A stretch of DNA of 32,766 nucleotides from an uncultured Prevotella sp. (GTDB lineage: Bacteria; Bacteroidota; Bacteroidia; Bacteroidales; Bacteroidaceae): positions 1-32,766 of the forward strand of contig USDT01000032.1 of the NCBI GenBank assembly GCA_900553465.1, in the 5' to 3' direction. A model generated the notes under the pieces. That model worked only from the letters and a program-made list of their open reading frames with translations, was not told the origin of the DNA and ran no database searches. This document shows positions 7,780 to 15,804 of the stretch, in pieces. Each line of letters opens with the position of its first letter. Positions within the stretch are counted from its first letter, which is position 1. Both the position numbers and the translations under genes were made by a program.

Positions 7780-8223
7780 ATGGCTAAGAATCTTGATGTG
7801 CAAATTGACTCGGCAGACTTCCTCGACAGCATACGTCCGGAACTGCCCGCGACCACCCCCGAAACGCGCTCTCTGAGAAAAGCGGCTGTACAGCCGGAGG
7901 TCACGGCGGAAAGAAGAAAGGCATCACGGAGTGACAGCCGTAAAAAGGTCGTGGCGAAAACAGTATCCGTAATTCCGCCCATCGAAAGCGAGGAAGACTA
8001 TCTCGACCTGTTCATCCAGGGAGCGGAGACGGCGGCCCGTTCGGGCAAAATGGCATATGTGCGCAAGGAGTACCACGAACGTATCATGCGCATTACCCGC
8101 GTCATAGGAAAGGACAAGCTGACCTTGTCGGGGTACATTGACCATGTGCTGACCCAGCATTTCCTCCAATGCGAGGACGTGATAAAGAAACTGTATGACA
8201 AGAATTATGAAGATATATTTTAA
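7780..8223 (+). CDS. traB: TraB, DUF3408-type protein
   Basis: A 147-residue protein with a disordered, basic N-terminal half and a compact C-terminal domain (residues about 70-147, including RKEYHERIMRITRVIG and LSGYIDHVLTQHF), the pattern of DUF3408 proteins found next to TraA in Bacteroides conjugative transposons. The C-terminal domain resembles a ribbon-helix-helix DNA-binding fold, which would suit a ParB-like partner of TraA; this is inference. It starts 2 bp after traA, so the two are co-translated. Confidence 0.8.
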   Translation: MAKNLDVQIDSADFLDSIRPELPATTPETRSLRKAAVQPEVTAERRKASRSDSRKKVVAKTVSVIPPIESEEDYLDLFIQGAETAARSGKMAYVRKEYHERIMRITRVIGKDKLTLSGYIDHVLTQHFLQCEDVIKKLYDKNYEDIF

Positions 8224-8236
8224 CAACATCAAAATT

Positions 8237-8302
8237 ATGAGGATAAAGACAATGAAGAAAAAACAGAAGTCCATGAACCGTTTAAAAGCATACAGCCTAT
8301 GA
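8237..8302 (+). CDS. Possible 21-residue leader peptide upstream of the TraD-like gene
   Basis: A short open frame reads MRIKTMKKKQKSMNRLKAY plus two residues. Its TGA overlaps the start codon of the next gene as ATGA (8299-8302). The peptide is very basic and has no recognised domain. The overlap suggests translational coupling, and an identical overlap style recurs before traE and traG. It could also be chance, because the leader is A-rich. Confidence 0.35.
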   Translation: MRIKTMKKKQKSMNRLKAYSL

Positions 8303-9030
8303 ATATGACCAATATTCTATTGACCGTATCGGTTGCCTGTAACGTATGGTTCCTGTTCCTGCTTCTGTATGACCGCATCATGGAAACAAGGCTCGTCCGT
8401 TTCTTCAAGGACATTGCCGGAGTCTGGAATACCCTTCATGCCGGAGAACAGAAAAAGGAGACGGAACGGGCGCCCGCACAAGCGGTGGATATTATCGGCA
8501 AGAGCCATTTCAAAATGACAATGACCCGGACAATGACTACCATACCGGCGCCACAAGCTGCCACTTCGGAGGAAGGCATTGAGCTGTCTGAGGAAGACGC
8601 TACTTTTGACGACGGAAACAGCAAGGCGGAGTCACATCCGGCACAAGTTCCGGAAGAGAAGCTCGATGAGGTATTCTCGAATATTCCTCCGTCGGAAATG
8701 AAATACGGAGAGGACGAACCGGAAGATGAGACACCGGACAGACGGCAGGCTTCAGGATTCAGCTTTGACGAAATCGGTGATGCGGTCAGCATAGCCGGCA
8801 AGGAGAAGCCGACCTATGAGGAAAAACACCGGGCAGGAAAAGTGTTCTCTGATCTGGAAGGAACGGAACTGCTCGACAAGATGAGCCAGTCCGTCAAGAT
8901 GAAAGTTTCCGGATTCATAGACCTCTATCTCTACGACCAGCCCGTGCCGGTAGTGAAGGAGGTAAGGATGAAAGCGGAATTTATAATTCCGGAAAAGTTG
9001 GAAGATTTCAATATCCGGGATTTTGTGTAA
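8299..9030 (+). CDS. TraD-like conjugal transfer protein
   Basis: A 243-residue protein with one N-terminal membrane segment (residues about 4-22, ending in LLLYDRIMETRLVRFFKD), a long acidic, proline-rich linker, and a C-terminal domain (about residues 180-243). It occupies the traC/traD position between TraB and TraE, where Bacteroides conjugative transposons carry a membrane-anchored protein of this kind; whether it corresponds to TraC or TraD of CTnDOT could not be settled by eye. Residues encoded at 8526-8568 are duplicated upstream of traA. No enzymatic motif is visible. Confidence 0.7.
   Translation: MNMTNILLTVSVACNVWFLFLLLYDRIMETRLVRFFKDIAGVWNTLHAGEQKKETERAPAQAVDIIGKSHFKMTMTRTMTTIPAPQAATSEEGIELSEEDATFDDGNSKAESHPAQVPEEKLDEVFSNIPPSEMKYGEDEPEDETPDRRQASGFSFDEIGDAVSIAGKEKPTYEEKHRAGKVFSDLEGTELLDKMSQSVKMKVSGFIDLYLYDQPVPVVKEVRMKAEFIIPEKLEDFNIRDFV
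8526..8568 (+). repeat. Copy 2 of the 42-bp dispersed duplication
   Basis: This segment lies inside the linker of the TraD-like gene and matches 6649-6690 with two substitutions and one extra base. The shared 20-bp core is at 8549-8568. It encodes an alanine/proline/threonine-rich stretch. Confidence 0.8.
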
Positions 9031-9067
9031 CGACAATAAAGAATGTAACAACAATGAAAAAAAAGAA

Positions 9068-9238
9068 ATGATGGCAGACAGACCGTGCAGGCAGTACAAG
9101 GTACCGCCCAACCGGAACGGACACTCCCAAGTCCGTGGAAACAAACGGGAGCCACTGAATCCAGGAATTAAAACAATATCAACCGCCCGAAAAAGGACCA
9201 TCCACCCTTTGAAGGCACAAAACAAGAGTTATTTATGA
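9068..9238 (+). CDS. Small basic ORF before traE, 56 residues
   Basis: An open frame beginning MMADRPCRQYKVPPNRNG fills the gap between the TraD-like gene and traE, and its TGA overlaps the traE start codon as ATGA (9235-9238). The product would be basic and rich in Pro, Asn and Arg, with no recognised domain or membrane segment. It may serve mainly to couple translation into traE. The unusual composition leaves open that it is only a leader. Confidence 0.4.
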   Translation: MMADRPCRQYKVPPNRNGHSQVRGNKREPLNPGIKTISTARKRTIHPLKAQNKSYL

Positions 9239-9546
9239 ACAAGAACAAGAAACAGAAATTCTTTCTTTCGGCAGCGTTACTCATCGCTGCAACCGCATCC
9301 GCACTTGCCCAGGACAACGGGCTTGCAGGCATCAACGAAGCCACTCAAATGGTGAGTAGCTATTTTGACCCGGGAACGAAATTAATTTACGCCATCGGTG
9401 CCGTGGTCGGGTTAATCGGTGGCGTGAAGGTGTATGGGAAGTTCTCTTCCGGAGACCCCGACACGTCGAAGACGGCGGCGTCGTGGTTCGGGGCGTGTAT
9501 CTTCCTTATCGTGGCGGCAACGATTCTCCGCTCGTTCTTCCTTTAA
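9235..9546 (+). CDS. traE: TraE, VirB2-like pilin candidate (DUF4134)
   Basis: A 103-residue small membrane protein. It has a signal peptide (positive MNKNKKQK, hydrophobic core, cleavage after ASALA-Q near residue 25) and then two membrane segments (about 48-65 with LIYAIGAVVGLIGG, and about 83-100). This is the DUF4134 pattern and the size of VirB2-type pilins. It is followed by traF and the VirB4-type traG, the same order as virB2-virB3-virB4. Confidence 0.88.
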   Translation: MNKNKKQKFFLSAALLIAATASALAQDNGLAGINEATQMVSSYFDPGTKLIYAIGAVVGLIGGVKVYGKFSSGDPDTSKTAASWFGACIFLIVAATILRSFFL

Positions 9547-9557
9547 TATTATAATGT

Positions 9558-9884
9558 ATGGCCGGATACCCCATCAACAAGGGTATCGGTCGTCCGGTCG
9601 AGTTCAAGGGGCTCAAGGCACAATACCTGTTCATCTTCGCGGGTGGACTGCTGGCCCTCTTTGTCCTGTTCGTCATCCTCTACATGGTCGGCATCGACCA
9701 GTGGATATGTATCGGCTTCGGCGCGGCATCGTCTTCCGTCCTCGTATGGCAGACCTTCGCGCTGAACGCCCGGTACGGCGAACACGGGCTTATGAAGCTG
9801 GGGGCGGCAAAAAGCCACCCCCAGTACCTGAGCAACCGGCGACGGATCACCCGACTATTCAGCAAACGAAAAAAGAAAGAATGA
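9558..9884 (+). CDS. traF: TraF, VirB3-like membrane protein (DUF4133)
   Basis: A 108-residue protein starting MAGYPINKGIGRPVEFKG with two adjacent hydrophobic segments (about residues 25-43 and 48-66), matching the DUF4133/VirB3 pattern of a short inner-membrane partner of the VirB4 ATPase. The C-terminus is basic. Its TGA overlaps the traG start codon as ATGA (9881-9884), so TraF and TraG are probably translationally coupled. Confidence 0.88.
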   Translation: MAGYPINKGIGRPVEFKGLKAQYLFIFAGGLLALFVLFVILYMVGIDQWICIGFGAASSSVLVWQTFALNARYGEHGLMKLGAAKSHPQYLSNRRRITRLFSKRKKKE

Positions 9885-12394
9885 CAATGAGAAATACATC
9901 CAAGATTACGACACTGGAAAACAAGTTTCCGTTATGGGCGGTGGAGCACGGCTGCATCATCTCGAAGGATGCCGACATCACGGTCTCCTTCGAGGTGGAG
10001 CTGCCGGAACTGTACACCGTGACAAGCGCGGAATACGAGACGATACACGGCTGCTGGTGCAAGGCTGTCAGGGTACTGCCGGACTTCTCCGTCGTGCACA
10101 AGCAGGACTGGTTCGTTCGCGAGACCTACAAGCCCGAACTGCAAAAGGAGGGCATGAGTTTTTTGAGCCGTTCCTTTGAGCGCCACTTCAACGAGCGTCC
10201 GTACCTGAAGCATACCTGCTACCTTTATCTGACGAAAACGACGAAGGAGCGCAGCCGTATGCGGAGCAACTTCAGCACGCTGTGCCGGGGAAACATCATT
10301 CCCAAGGAGCTGGACAGGGAAACCACCGAAAAGTTCATGGAAGCCACGGAGCAGTTCGCCCGTATCATGAACGACAGCGGATTTGTCAGGCTGCGCCGGC
10401 TCTCCACGGACGAGATTACCGGCACGGACGGCAAGGCGGGAGTCATAGAGCGTTACTTCTCCCTCATGCCCGAAGGGAATGCCACCTTGCAGGACATCGG
10501 GCTTTCGGCAAGGGAGATGCGCATCGGTGACAATTATTTATGTCTGCACACCCTTTCCGATGTGGAGGACCTGCCGGGCAAAGTGGCTACCGATACCCGT
10601 TATGAGCGCCTCTCCACCGACCGGAGCGACTGCCGCCTCTCGTTCGCGAGTCCCGTCGGGCTGCTTCTGCCCTGCAACCACATCTATAACCAGTATGTGA
10701 TGATAGACAACAGCGATGAAAACTTGCAGCGTTTCGAGAAGGACGCCCGCAATATGCAGTCGCTCTCGCGGTACAGCCGGAGCAACAGCATCAACAGGGA
10801 GTGGATCGACCAATACCTGAACGAGGCCCATTCCTACGGGCTGACTTCGGTAAGGGCACACTTCAACGTGATGGCGTGGAGCGACGACATGGAGGAGCTG
10901 AAACGCATCAAGAACGACGTGGGCAGCCAGCTGGCAAGCATGGGGTGTATGCCCAGGCACAACACCATCGACTGCCCCACGCTCTACTGGGCGGCGATAC
11001 CCGGCAATGCGGCGGACTTCCCGGCAGAGGAGAGCTTCTACACCTTCACCGAGCAGGCGGTGTGCCTCTTCACGGAAGAGACCAACTACCGCAGCTCGCT
11101 CTCGCCTTTCGGCATCAAGATGGTGGACCGGCTCACGGGAAAGCCCCTGCACCTGGACATCTCCGACCTGCCCATGAAGCGCGGCATCACGACCAACCGC
11201 AACAAATTCGTGCTGGGGCCTTCGGGCAGCGGGAAGTCCTTCTTCATGAACCACCTCGTGCGCCAGTATTACGAGCAGGGCACGCACGTGGTGCTGGTGG
11301 ACACGGGAAACTCCTACCAGGGACTGTGCGAAATGATACGCCGCAAGACGCACGGCGAGGACGGGGTGTATTTCACCTATACCGAGGAAAAGCCCATTTC
11401 GTTCAATCCGTTCTATACCGACGACTACGTGTTCGACGTGGAGAAGAAGGACAGCATCAAGACCCTGCTGCTCACGCTTTGGAAAAGCGAGGACGACAAG
11501 GTGACGAAGACCGAAAGCGGCGAGCTGGGCAGTGCCGTGAGTGCCTATATCGAGCGTATCAGGGCAGACCGGAGCATCGTACCGTCATTCAATACTTTCT
11601 ACGAGTATATGCGTGACGACTACCGTAGGGAACTCGCCGAACGTGAAATCAAGGTGGGCAAAGACGATTTCAACATCGACAATATGCTCACCACCATGCG
11701 GCAGTATTACCGGGGCGGACGCTACGACTTCCTGTTGAACTCGAAGGAGAACATCGACTTGCTCGGCAAGCGTTTCATCGTCTTTGAGATTGATTCCATC
11801 CGTGATAACAAGGAACTGTTTCCGGTAGTGACCATCATCATCATGGAAGCATTCATCAACAAGATGCGGCGGCTCAAAGGTGTCAGGAAACAGCTTATCG
11901 TGGAAGAGGCTTGGAAGGCCCTTTCCTCGGCGAACATGGCTGAATATCTCCGCTATCTCTACAAGACCGTCCGCAAGTATTTCGGTGAGGCAATCGTGGT
12001 GACGCAGGAGGTGGACGACATTATTTCCTCTCCCGTTGTCAAGGAGAGCATCATCAACAATTCCGATTGTAAGATACTCTTAGACCAAAGGAAATACATG
12101 AACAAGTTCGACCAGATACAGGCATTGCTCGGTCTGACGGAGAAGGAGAAGTCACAGATACTTTCCATCAACATGGCGAACAACCCCTCACGACTTTATA
12201 AGGAAGTCTGGATAGGTCTGGGCGGCACACAGAGTGCCGTCTATGCTACGGAGGTCAGTGCGGCTGAGTATCTGGCATATACGACGGAAGAGACGGAGAA
12301 GATGGAAGTCCGTACCCTTGCCGAAAAGCTGGGCGGCGACATCGAAGCCGCCATCCGGAAGTTGGCGGAAAAGCGTGACAACAAGAATCAATAA
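9881..12394 (+). CDS. traG: TraG, VirB4-type conjugation ATPase
   Basis: The 837-residue ATPase that powers assembly of the conjugation channel. The start at 9881 (MTMRNTSK) was chosen because it overlaps the traF stop as ATGA and gives the usual family length; the frame is open further upstream, but that part overlaps traE/traF. The N-terminal 400 residues form the VirB4 N-domain. Walker A is GPSGSGKS at about residues 446-453 and Walker B is in QLIVEEAWKAL, followed by the VVTQEVDDIISS segment. It is homologous to VirB4/TraC/TrbE and works with TraE and TraF. Confidence 0.93.
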   Translation: MTMRNTSKITTLENKFPLWAVEHGCIISKDADITVSFEVELPELYTVTSAEYETIHGCWCKAVRVLPDFSVVHKQDWFVRETYKPELQKEGMSFLSRSFERHFNERPYLKHTCYLYLTKTTKERSRMRSNFSTLCRGNIIPKELDRETTEKFMEATEQFARIMNDSGFVRLRRLSTDEITGTDGKAGVIERYFSLMPEGNATLQDIGLSAREMRIGDNYLCLHTLSDVEDLPGKVATDTRYERLSTDRSDCRLSFASPVGLLLPCNHIYNQYVMIDNSDENLQRFEKDARNMQSLSRYSRSNSINREWIDQYLNEAHSYGLTSVRAHFNVMAWSDDMEELKRIKNDVGSQLASMGCMPRHNTIDCPTLYWAAIPGNAADFPAEESFYTFTEQAVCLFTEETNYRSSLSPFGIKMVDRLTGKPLHLDISDLPMKRGITTNRNKFVLGPSGSGKSFFMNHLVRQYYEQGTHVVLVDTGNSYQGLCEMIRRKTHGEDGVYFTYTEEKPISFNPFYTDDYVFDVEKKDSIKTLLLTLWKSEDDKVTKTESGELGSAVSAYIERIRADRSIVPSFNTFYEYMRDDYRRELAEREIKVGKDDFNIDNMLTTMRQYYRGGRYDFLLNSKENIDLLGKRFIVFEIDSIRDNKELFPVVTIIIMEAFINKMRRLKGVRKQLIVEEAWKALSSANMAEYLRYLYKTVRKYFGEAIVVTQEVDDIISSPVVKESIINNSDCKILLDQRKYMNKFDQIQALLGLTEKEKSQILSINMANNPSRLYKEVWIGLGGTQSAVYATEVSAAEYLAYTTEETEKMEVRTLAEKLGGDIEAAIRKLAEKRDNKNQ

Positions 12395-12429
12395 TCATTT
12401 CAATCATCAACAAAAAAAAGAAAAAAAGT

Positions 12430-12819
12430 ATGAGTTTATCCAAAGTGAAAATGCTGCAAGTCAGCAAGTGTCTGATCGGGTTGGCAGTCATGGTACTGCA
12501 ATCCTGCGAGGTGGCGGACGAACGCCGCGACAAGTTGTGTGGCAACTGGGAGAGCGTGGACGGCAAGCCGGACGTGCTGGTTTATAAGGAGGGCGAAGCC
12601 TACAAGGTGACGGTGTTCAAGCGCAGCGGGCTGAGACGCAAGCTGAAACCGGAAACCTACCTCTTGCAGGAGGAGAACGGCAACCTGTTCATGAACACGG
12701 GATTCCGCATCGACGTGTCCTACAATGAAGCCGCCGACGTGCTGACCTTCTCGCCGAACGGTGACTATATAAGAGTAAAGGACTTCGGGCATGGAGAAGA
12801 TACGGGTATTTGTGATTGA
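12430..12819 (+). CDS. Conjugal transfer lipoprotein (DUF3876-like)
   Basis: A 129-residue protein with a lipoprotein signal: a hydrophobic segment followed by the lipobox LQSC, placing the lipidated cysteine near residue 26. The mature part is a small beta-rich domain with CGNWESVDGKPD, resembling DUF3876 proteins found between traG and traI in Bacteroides conjugative transposons (the traH position). It would be anchored in the membrane facing the periplasm. Its 3' end overlaps the start of the methyltransferase pseudogene by 29 bp. Confidence 0.7.
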   Translation: MSLSKVKMLQVSKCLIGLAVMVLQSCEVADERRDKLCGNWESVDGKPDVLVYKEGEAYKVTVFKRSGLRRKLKPETYLLQEENGNLFMNTGFRIDVSYNEAADVLTFSPNGDYIRVKDFGHGEDTGICD

Positions 12820-13333
12820 CCCCGCATGGCAGCAGCGGAAAGGCGGCTTGCGCAAGTCAAGAGGAAACTAGGGAAGGGAACTTGACTATGTGACGATGGA
12901 AGTGCCTGAAATCTTCGGACTGCTCGACAGGGAGATATTCCCGCTTGCAGAAGATGACCATTGCGTATTCATGTGGACGATAGACCGCTTTCTCCTTGAA
13001 TGCGAGAACGAGATGGAGAAGCGCGGCTATAAGCGTCACTGCCGGATGATATGGAACAAGCTGAACGGGGTTGCCCCTGCGTTTACCGTCCGGTATTCAC
13101 ACGAATATCTGATATGGTTCTACCGGAAGAGGCTGCCGCCCATAGCCGGGGAACAGCGGGGAAAGTTCATGACCGTATTTGCAGAACGGAGCAGGCAGCA
13201 CAGCCGGAAACCGGATTTCTGTTACCGCATGATAGATGCCTTGTATCCCTCCTGTGGGAAAATGGATGTGTTTTCACGGGAACGCAGGCACGGCTGGCGG
13301 CAATTCGGAAACCAGACGGATTATTTCAATTGA
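12791..13333 (+). pseudogene. MT-A70-type adenine methyltransferase, broken by TAG
   Basis: The frame reads MEKIRVFVIDPAWQQRKGG, continues to codon 26, meets TAG (12869-12871) and then runs on without interruption for 154 more codons in the same frame. The IDPAW motif at the N-terminus corresponds to the DPPW catalytic motif of MT-A70 family N6-adenine methyltransferases; later features include a CVFMWTIDRFLLE strand and EYLIWFYRK. A single C-to-T change (CAG to TAG) would explain the stop. The remaining downstream frame could start at the ATG at 12896 but would lack the catalytic motif. Such enzymes in mobile elements usually protect the DNA from host restriction. Confidence 0.75.
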
Positions 13334-13335
13334 TT

Positions 13336-13352
13336 TTACCACTAAATCCAAA
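13336..13352 (+). repeat. Shared leader motif before traI
   Basis: The 17 bases TTACCACTAAATCCAAA, 6 bp before the traI start codon, are identical to 17409-17425 before traN. Both copies lie in the A-rich ribosome-binding position and are followed by a short GTAA-containing sequence and the ATG. Confidence 0.8.
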
Positions 13353-13358
13353 GTAAGA

Positions 13359-13988
13359 ATGAGAACAAGAATATTGACAGCAATATGCCTCTGCCTGCTC
13401 CTTGCAGGCAGGGCAAGCGCGCAGTGGGCGGTGATAGACCCGTCCAACATCGCGCAGAGCATCATCAACAACGGAAAGAACATGGTGCATACGTCCTCCA
13501 CGGCGACCAACATGGTCAACAACTTCAAGGAGACCGTGAAGATTTACGAGCAGGGCAAAAAATACTACGACGCGCTCAAATCCGTGAACAACCTCGTCAA
13601 GGACGCCCGCAAGGTGCAGCAGACCATCCTCATGGTGGGGGACATCACGGACATCTACGTGAACAACTTCCAGAAGATGATGCGTGACGAGAACTTCACA
13701 GTCGAGGAACTCGGGGCCATCGCCTTCGGCTACACGAAGCTGCTGGAAGAGAGCAACGACGTGCTGACCGAACTGAAAAACGTGGTGAACATCACCACGC
13801 TCTCCATGACGGACAAGGAGCGTATGGACGTGGTGGAACGCTGCTACTCCAAAATGAGACGTTACCGCAACCTTGTGGGCTATTATACGAACAAAAATAT
13901 ATCCGTAAGCTATCTCCGGGCGAAAAAGAAGAACGACCTTGACCGCATCATGGGACTTTACGGTGACGCGAACGAAAGATACTGGTAG
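13359..13988 (+). CDS. traI: TraI, periplasmic conjugation protein (DUF4141)
   Basis: A 209-residue exported protein. The ATG at 13359 gives a clear signal peptide (MRTRILTAICLCLLLAGRAS, then AQW after the cleavage site); an in-frame start further upstream would lie inside the methyltransferase pseudogene. The mature protein is mostly helical with coiled-coil character (FKETVKIYEQGKKYYDALKS), like VirB5/TrbJ-type proteins, and matches DUF4141. It comes directly before TraJ, as VirB5 comes before VirB6. Confidence 0.87.
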   Translation: MRTRILTAICLCLLLAGRASAQWAVIDPSNIAQSIINNGKNMVHTSSTATNMVNNFKETVKIYEQGKKYYDALKSVNNLVKDARKVQQTILMVGDITDIYVNNFQKMMRDENFTVEELGAIAFGYTKLLEESNDVLTELKNVVNITTLSMTDKERMDVVERCYSKMRRYRNLVGYYTNKNISVSYLRAKKKNDLDRIMGLYGDANERYW

Positions 13989-13991
13989 CCT

Positions 13992-14996
13992 ATGGATTTC
14001 GACAACCTTCACCAGATTCTCCGTTCGCTTTACGGGGAGATGATGCCGCTGTGCGAGGACATGGCGGGTGTGGCAAGGGGCATCGCCGGACTGGGCGCGC
14101 TGTTCTATGTGGCTTACCGGGTATGGCAGTCTCTGGCAAGGGCCGAACCGATAGACGTGCTGCCCATGCTCCGCCCTTTTGCGATAGGACTATGTATCAT
14201 GTTCTTCCCCACGGTGGTGCTCGGAACCATCAACAGCATCCTGTCCCCCGTCGTGCAGGGCACGGCGAAGATACTGGAATCGGAGACGATGGACATGGGC
14301 GAGTACCGGAAGCAGAAGGACAGGCTGGAATACGAGGCAATGGTGCGCAATCCTGAAACCGCCTACCTTGTCAGTAACGAGGAATTCGACAAGCAGCTGG
14401 AGGAACTCGGCTGGTCGCCCGAGGACATGATCACCATGACCGGGATGCACCTGGAACGGACAATGTATGACATGAAGAAGTCCGTGCGCGGCTTTTTCCG
14501 TGAGGTGCTGGAACTGATGTTCCAGGCTGCCGCACTCGTGATAGACACCATACGCACGTTCTTCCTCGTGGTACTGGCGATACTCGGTCCGATAGCCTTC
14601 GCCATATCAGTATGGGACGGTTTCCAGAGCACACTCACGCAGTGGATATGTCGCTACATACAGGTGTACATCTGGCTGCCCGTCTCGGATATGTTCAGCA
14701 CCGTGTTGGCAAAAATCCAGGTGCTGATGCTGCAAAGCGACATTGAACGGATGCAGGCGGACCCGAACTTCTCGCTCGACTCCAGCGACGGGGTGTATAT
14801 CGTGTTCATGGCAATAGGCATCATCGGCTACTTCACCATCCCAACGGTGGCGGGCTGGATTATCCAGGCAGGAGGCATGGGCGGCTATAACCGCCACGTG
14901 AACCAGGCGGCAGGACGTGCCGGCGGTGTCGTGGGCAGTGTCGCGGGCTCCACGACCGGAAACGTTGTGGGACGTGTCGGCAAGCTGCTGAAATAG
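13992..14996 (+). CDS. traJ: TraJ, VirB6-like polytopic channel protein
   Basis: A 334-residue inner-membrane protein starting 3 bp after traI. Hydrophobic segments lie near residues 24-42, 58-78, 178-210 and 255-285, and a soluble acidic region separates the first and second pairs. This matches VirB6/TrbL-type proteins that form part of the translocation pore. The C-terminus is glycine-rich (AGRAGGVVGSVAGSTTG) and ends in a basic tail, a common feature of TrbL/TraJ proteins. The 178 bp after it hold the phased repeat array. Confidence 0.88.
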   Translation: MDFDNLHQILRSLYGEMMPLCEDMAGVARGIAGLGALFYVAYRVWQSLARAEPIDVLPMLRPFAIGLCIMFFPTVVLGTINSILSPVVQGTAKILESETMDMGEYRKQKDRLEYEAMVRNPETAYLVSNEEFDKQLEELGWSPEDMITMTGMHLERTMYDMKKSVRGFFREVLELMFQAAALVIDTIRTFFLVVLAILGPIAFAISVWDGFQSTLTQWICRYIQVYIWLPVSDMFSTVLAKIQVLMLQSDIERMQADPNFSLDSSDGVYIVFMAIGIIGYFTIPTVAGWIIQAGGMGGYNRHVNQAAGRAGGVVGSVAGSTTGNVVGRVGKLLK

Positions 14997-15006
14997 AGAA
15001 TAAAAG

Positions 15007-15139
15007 ACGGGATAGGTATCCGGCTGAAAGCAATATATGTATGTAGCCTATTACGAGATACGTATGTAGCAGCCTACGACATAGGTATGTAGAAACTCAC
15101 AATATAGGTATGTAGCAAGCGGTCACATACCTATCCCGT
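15007..15139. repeat. Phased 23-bp direct-repeat array flanked by a 13-bp inverted repeat
   Basis: Four copies of ATANGTATGTAG start at 15035, 15058, 15081 and 15104, exactly 23 bp apart, separated by 11-bp variable spacers. The outer units keep the same phase: ATAGGTAT at 15012 and ATACCTAT at 15127. These two outer units form a perfect 13-bp inverted repeat (15007-15019 with 15127-15139). The array fills the only sizeable gap in the tra operon, between traJ and traK. It may be a set of regulator sites, an mRNA structure, or a small mobile sequence; none can be proved here. Confidence 0.92.
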
Positions 15140-15174
15140 AAGAGACAAGTAATAACTGAAAAATAAATCAAACA

Positions 15175-15798
15175 ATGGAATTCAAGTCATTAAAGAACAT
15201 CGAGACATCGTTCAGGCAGATACGCCTGTTCGGTATCGTCTTCCTCTCGCTGTGCGCCGTGATAACGGTGTGGAGCGTATGGAGCTCCTACCGCTTCGCA
15301 GAGAGGCAACGGGAGAAAATCTATGTGCTGGACAACGGCAAGTCGCTGATGCTTGCCTTATCACAAGATTTGTCACAGAACCGCCCGGCGGAGGCACGGG
15401 AACACGTGCGCCGTTTCCATGAACTGTTTTTCACGCTCTCCCCTGAAAAGAGTGCCATCGAGCACAATGTGGGGCGTGCCCTACTGCTGGCGGATCGGAG
15501 CGTGTACAACTACTATTCGGACTTTGCCGAAAAGGGGTATTACAACCGCGTCATAGCAGGGAACATCAACCAGACATTGAGGGTGGACAGCGTGGTGTGC
15601 GACTTCAACAGCTACCCGTACCGCTGCGTGACCTATGCCACGCAGCGGATTATCAGGCAAAGCAACGTCACGGAGCGCAGCCTCGTGACCACGTGCAGGC
15701 TTCTGAACGCCTCACGCTCGGACGACAACCCGAACGGGTTCACCATCGAGGGATTTACCATCATCGAGAACAAGGATTTGCAGACCATCAAACGGTAA
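15175..15798 (+). CDS. traK: TraK, VirB8-like protein
   Basis: A 207-residue bitopic protein. A short cytoplasmic N-terminus is followed by one membrane segment (LFGIVFLSLCAVITVWSVWS near residues 19-38) and a periplasmic NTF2-like domain, the VirB8/TrbF arrangement. VirB8-type proteins connect the inner-membrane complex with the outer ring. It follows the repeat array, which separates it from traJ, and is 6 bp before traL. Confidence 0.87.
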   Translation: MEFKSLKNIETSFRQIRLFGIVFLSLCAVITVWSVWSSYRFAERQREKIYVLDNGKSLMLALSQDLSQNRPAEAREHVRRFHELFFTLSPEKSAIEHNVGRALLLADRSVYNYYSDFAEKGYYNRVIAGNINQTLRVDSVVCDFNSYPYRCVTYATQRIIRQSNVTERSLVTTCRLLNASRSDDNPNGFTIEGFTIIENKDLQTIKR

Positions 15799-15804
15799 AA
15801 GGAC

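Noticed and set aside
10538..11353. A 271-codon open frame antisense to traG
   Set aside because: It lies inside a complete VirB4 gene and has the composition of a shadow frame.
12791..13333. Recoded amber codon (TAG read as glutamine) as in some gut phages
   Set aside because: No suppressor tRNA or other in-frame TAG was seen in this window, so a simple nonsense mutation is more likely.
15007..15139. CRISPR-like array
   Set aside because: The repeats are only 12 bp and spacers 11 bp, with no cas genes; the outer units form an inverted repeat. It is better called a phased direct-repeat array.
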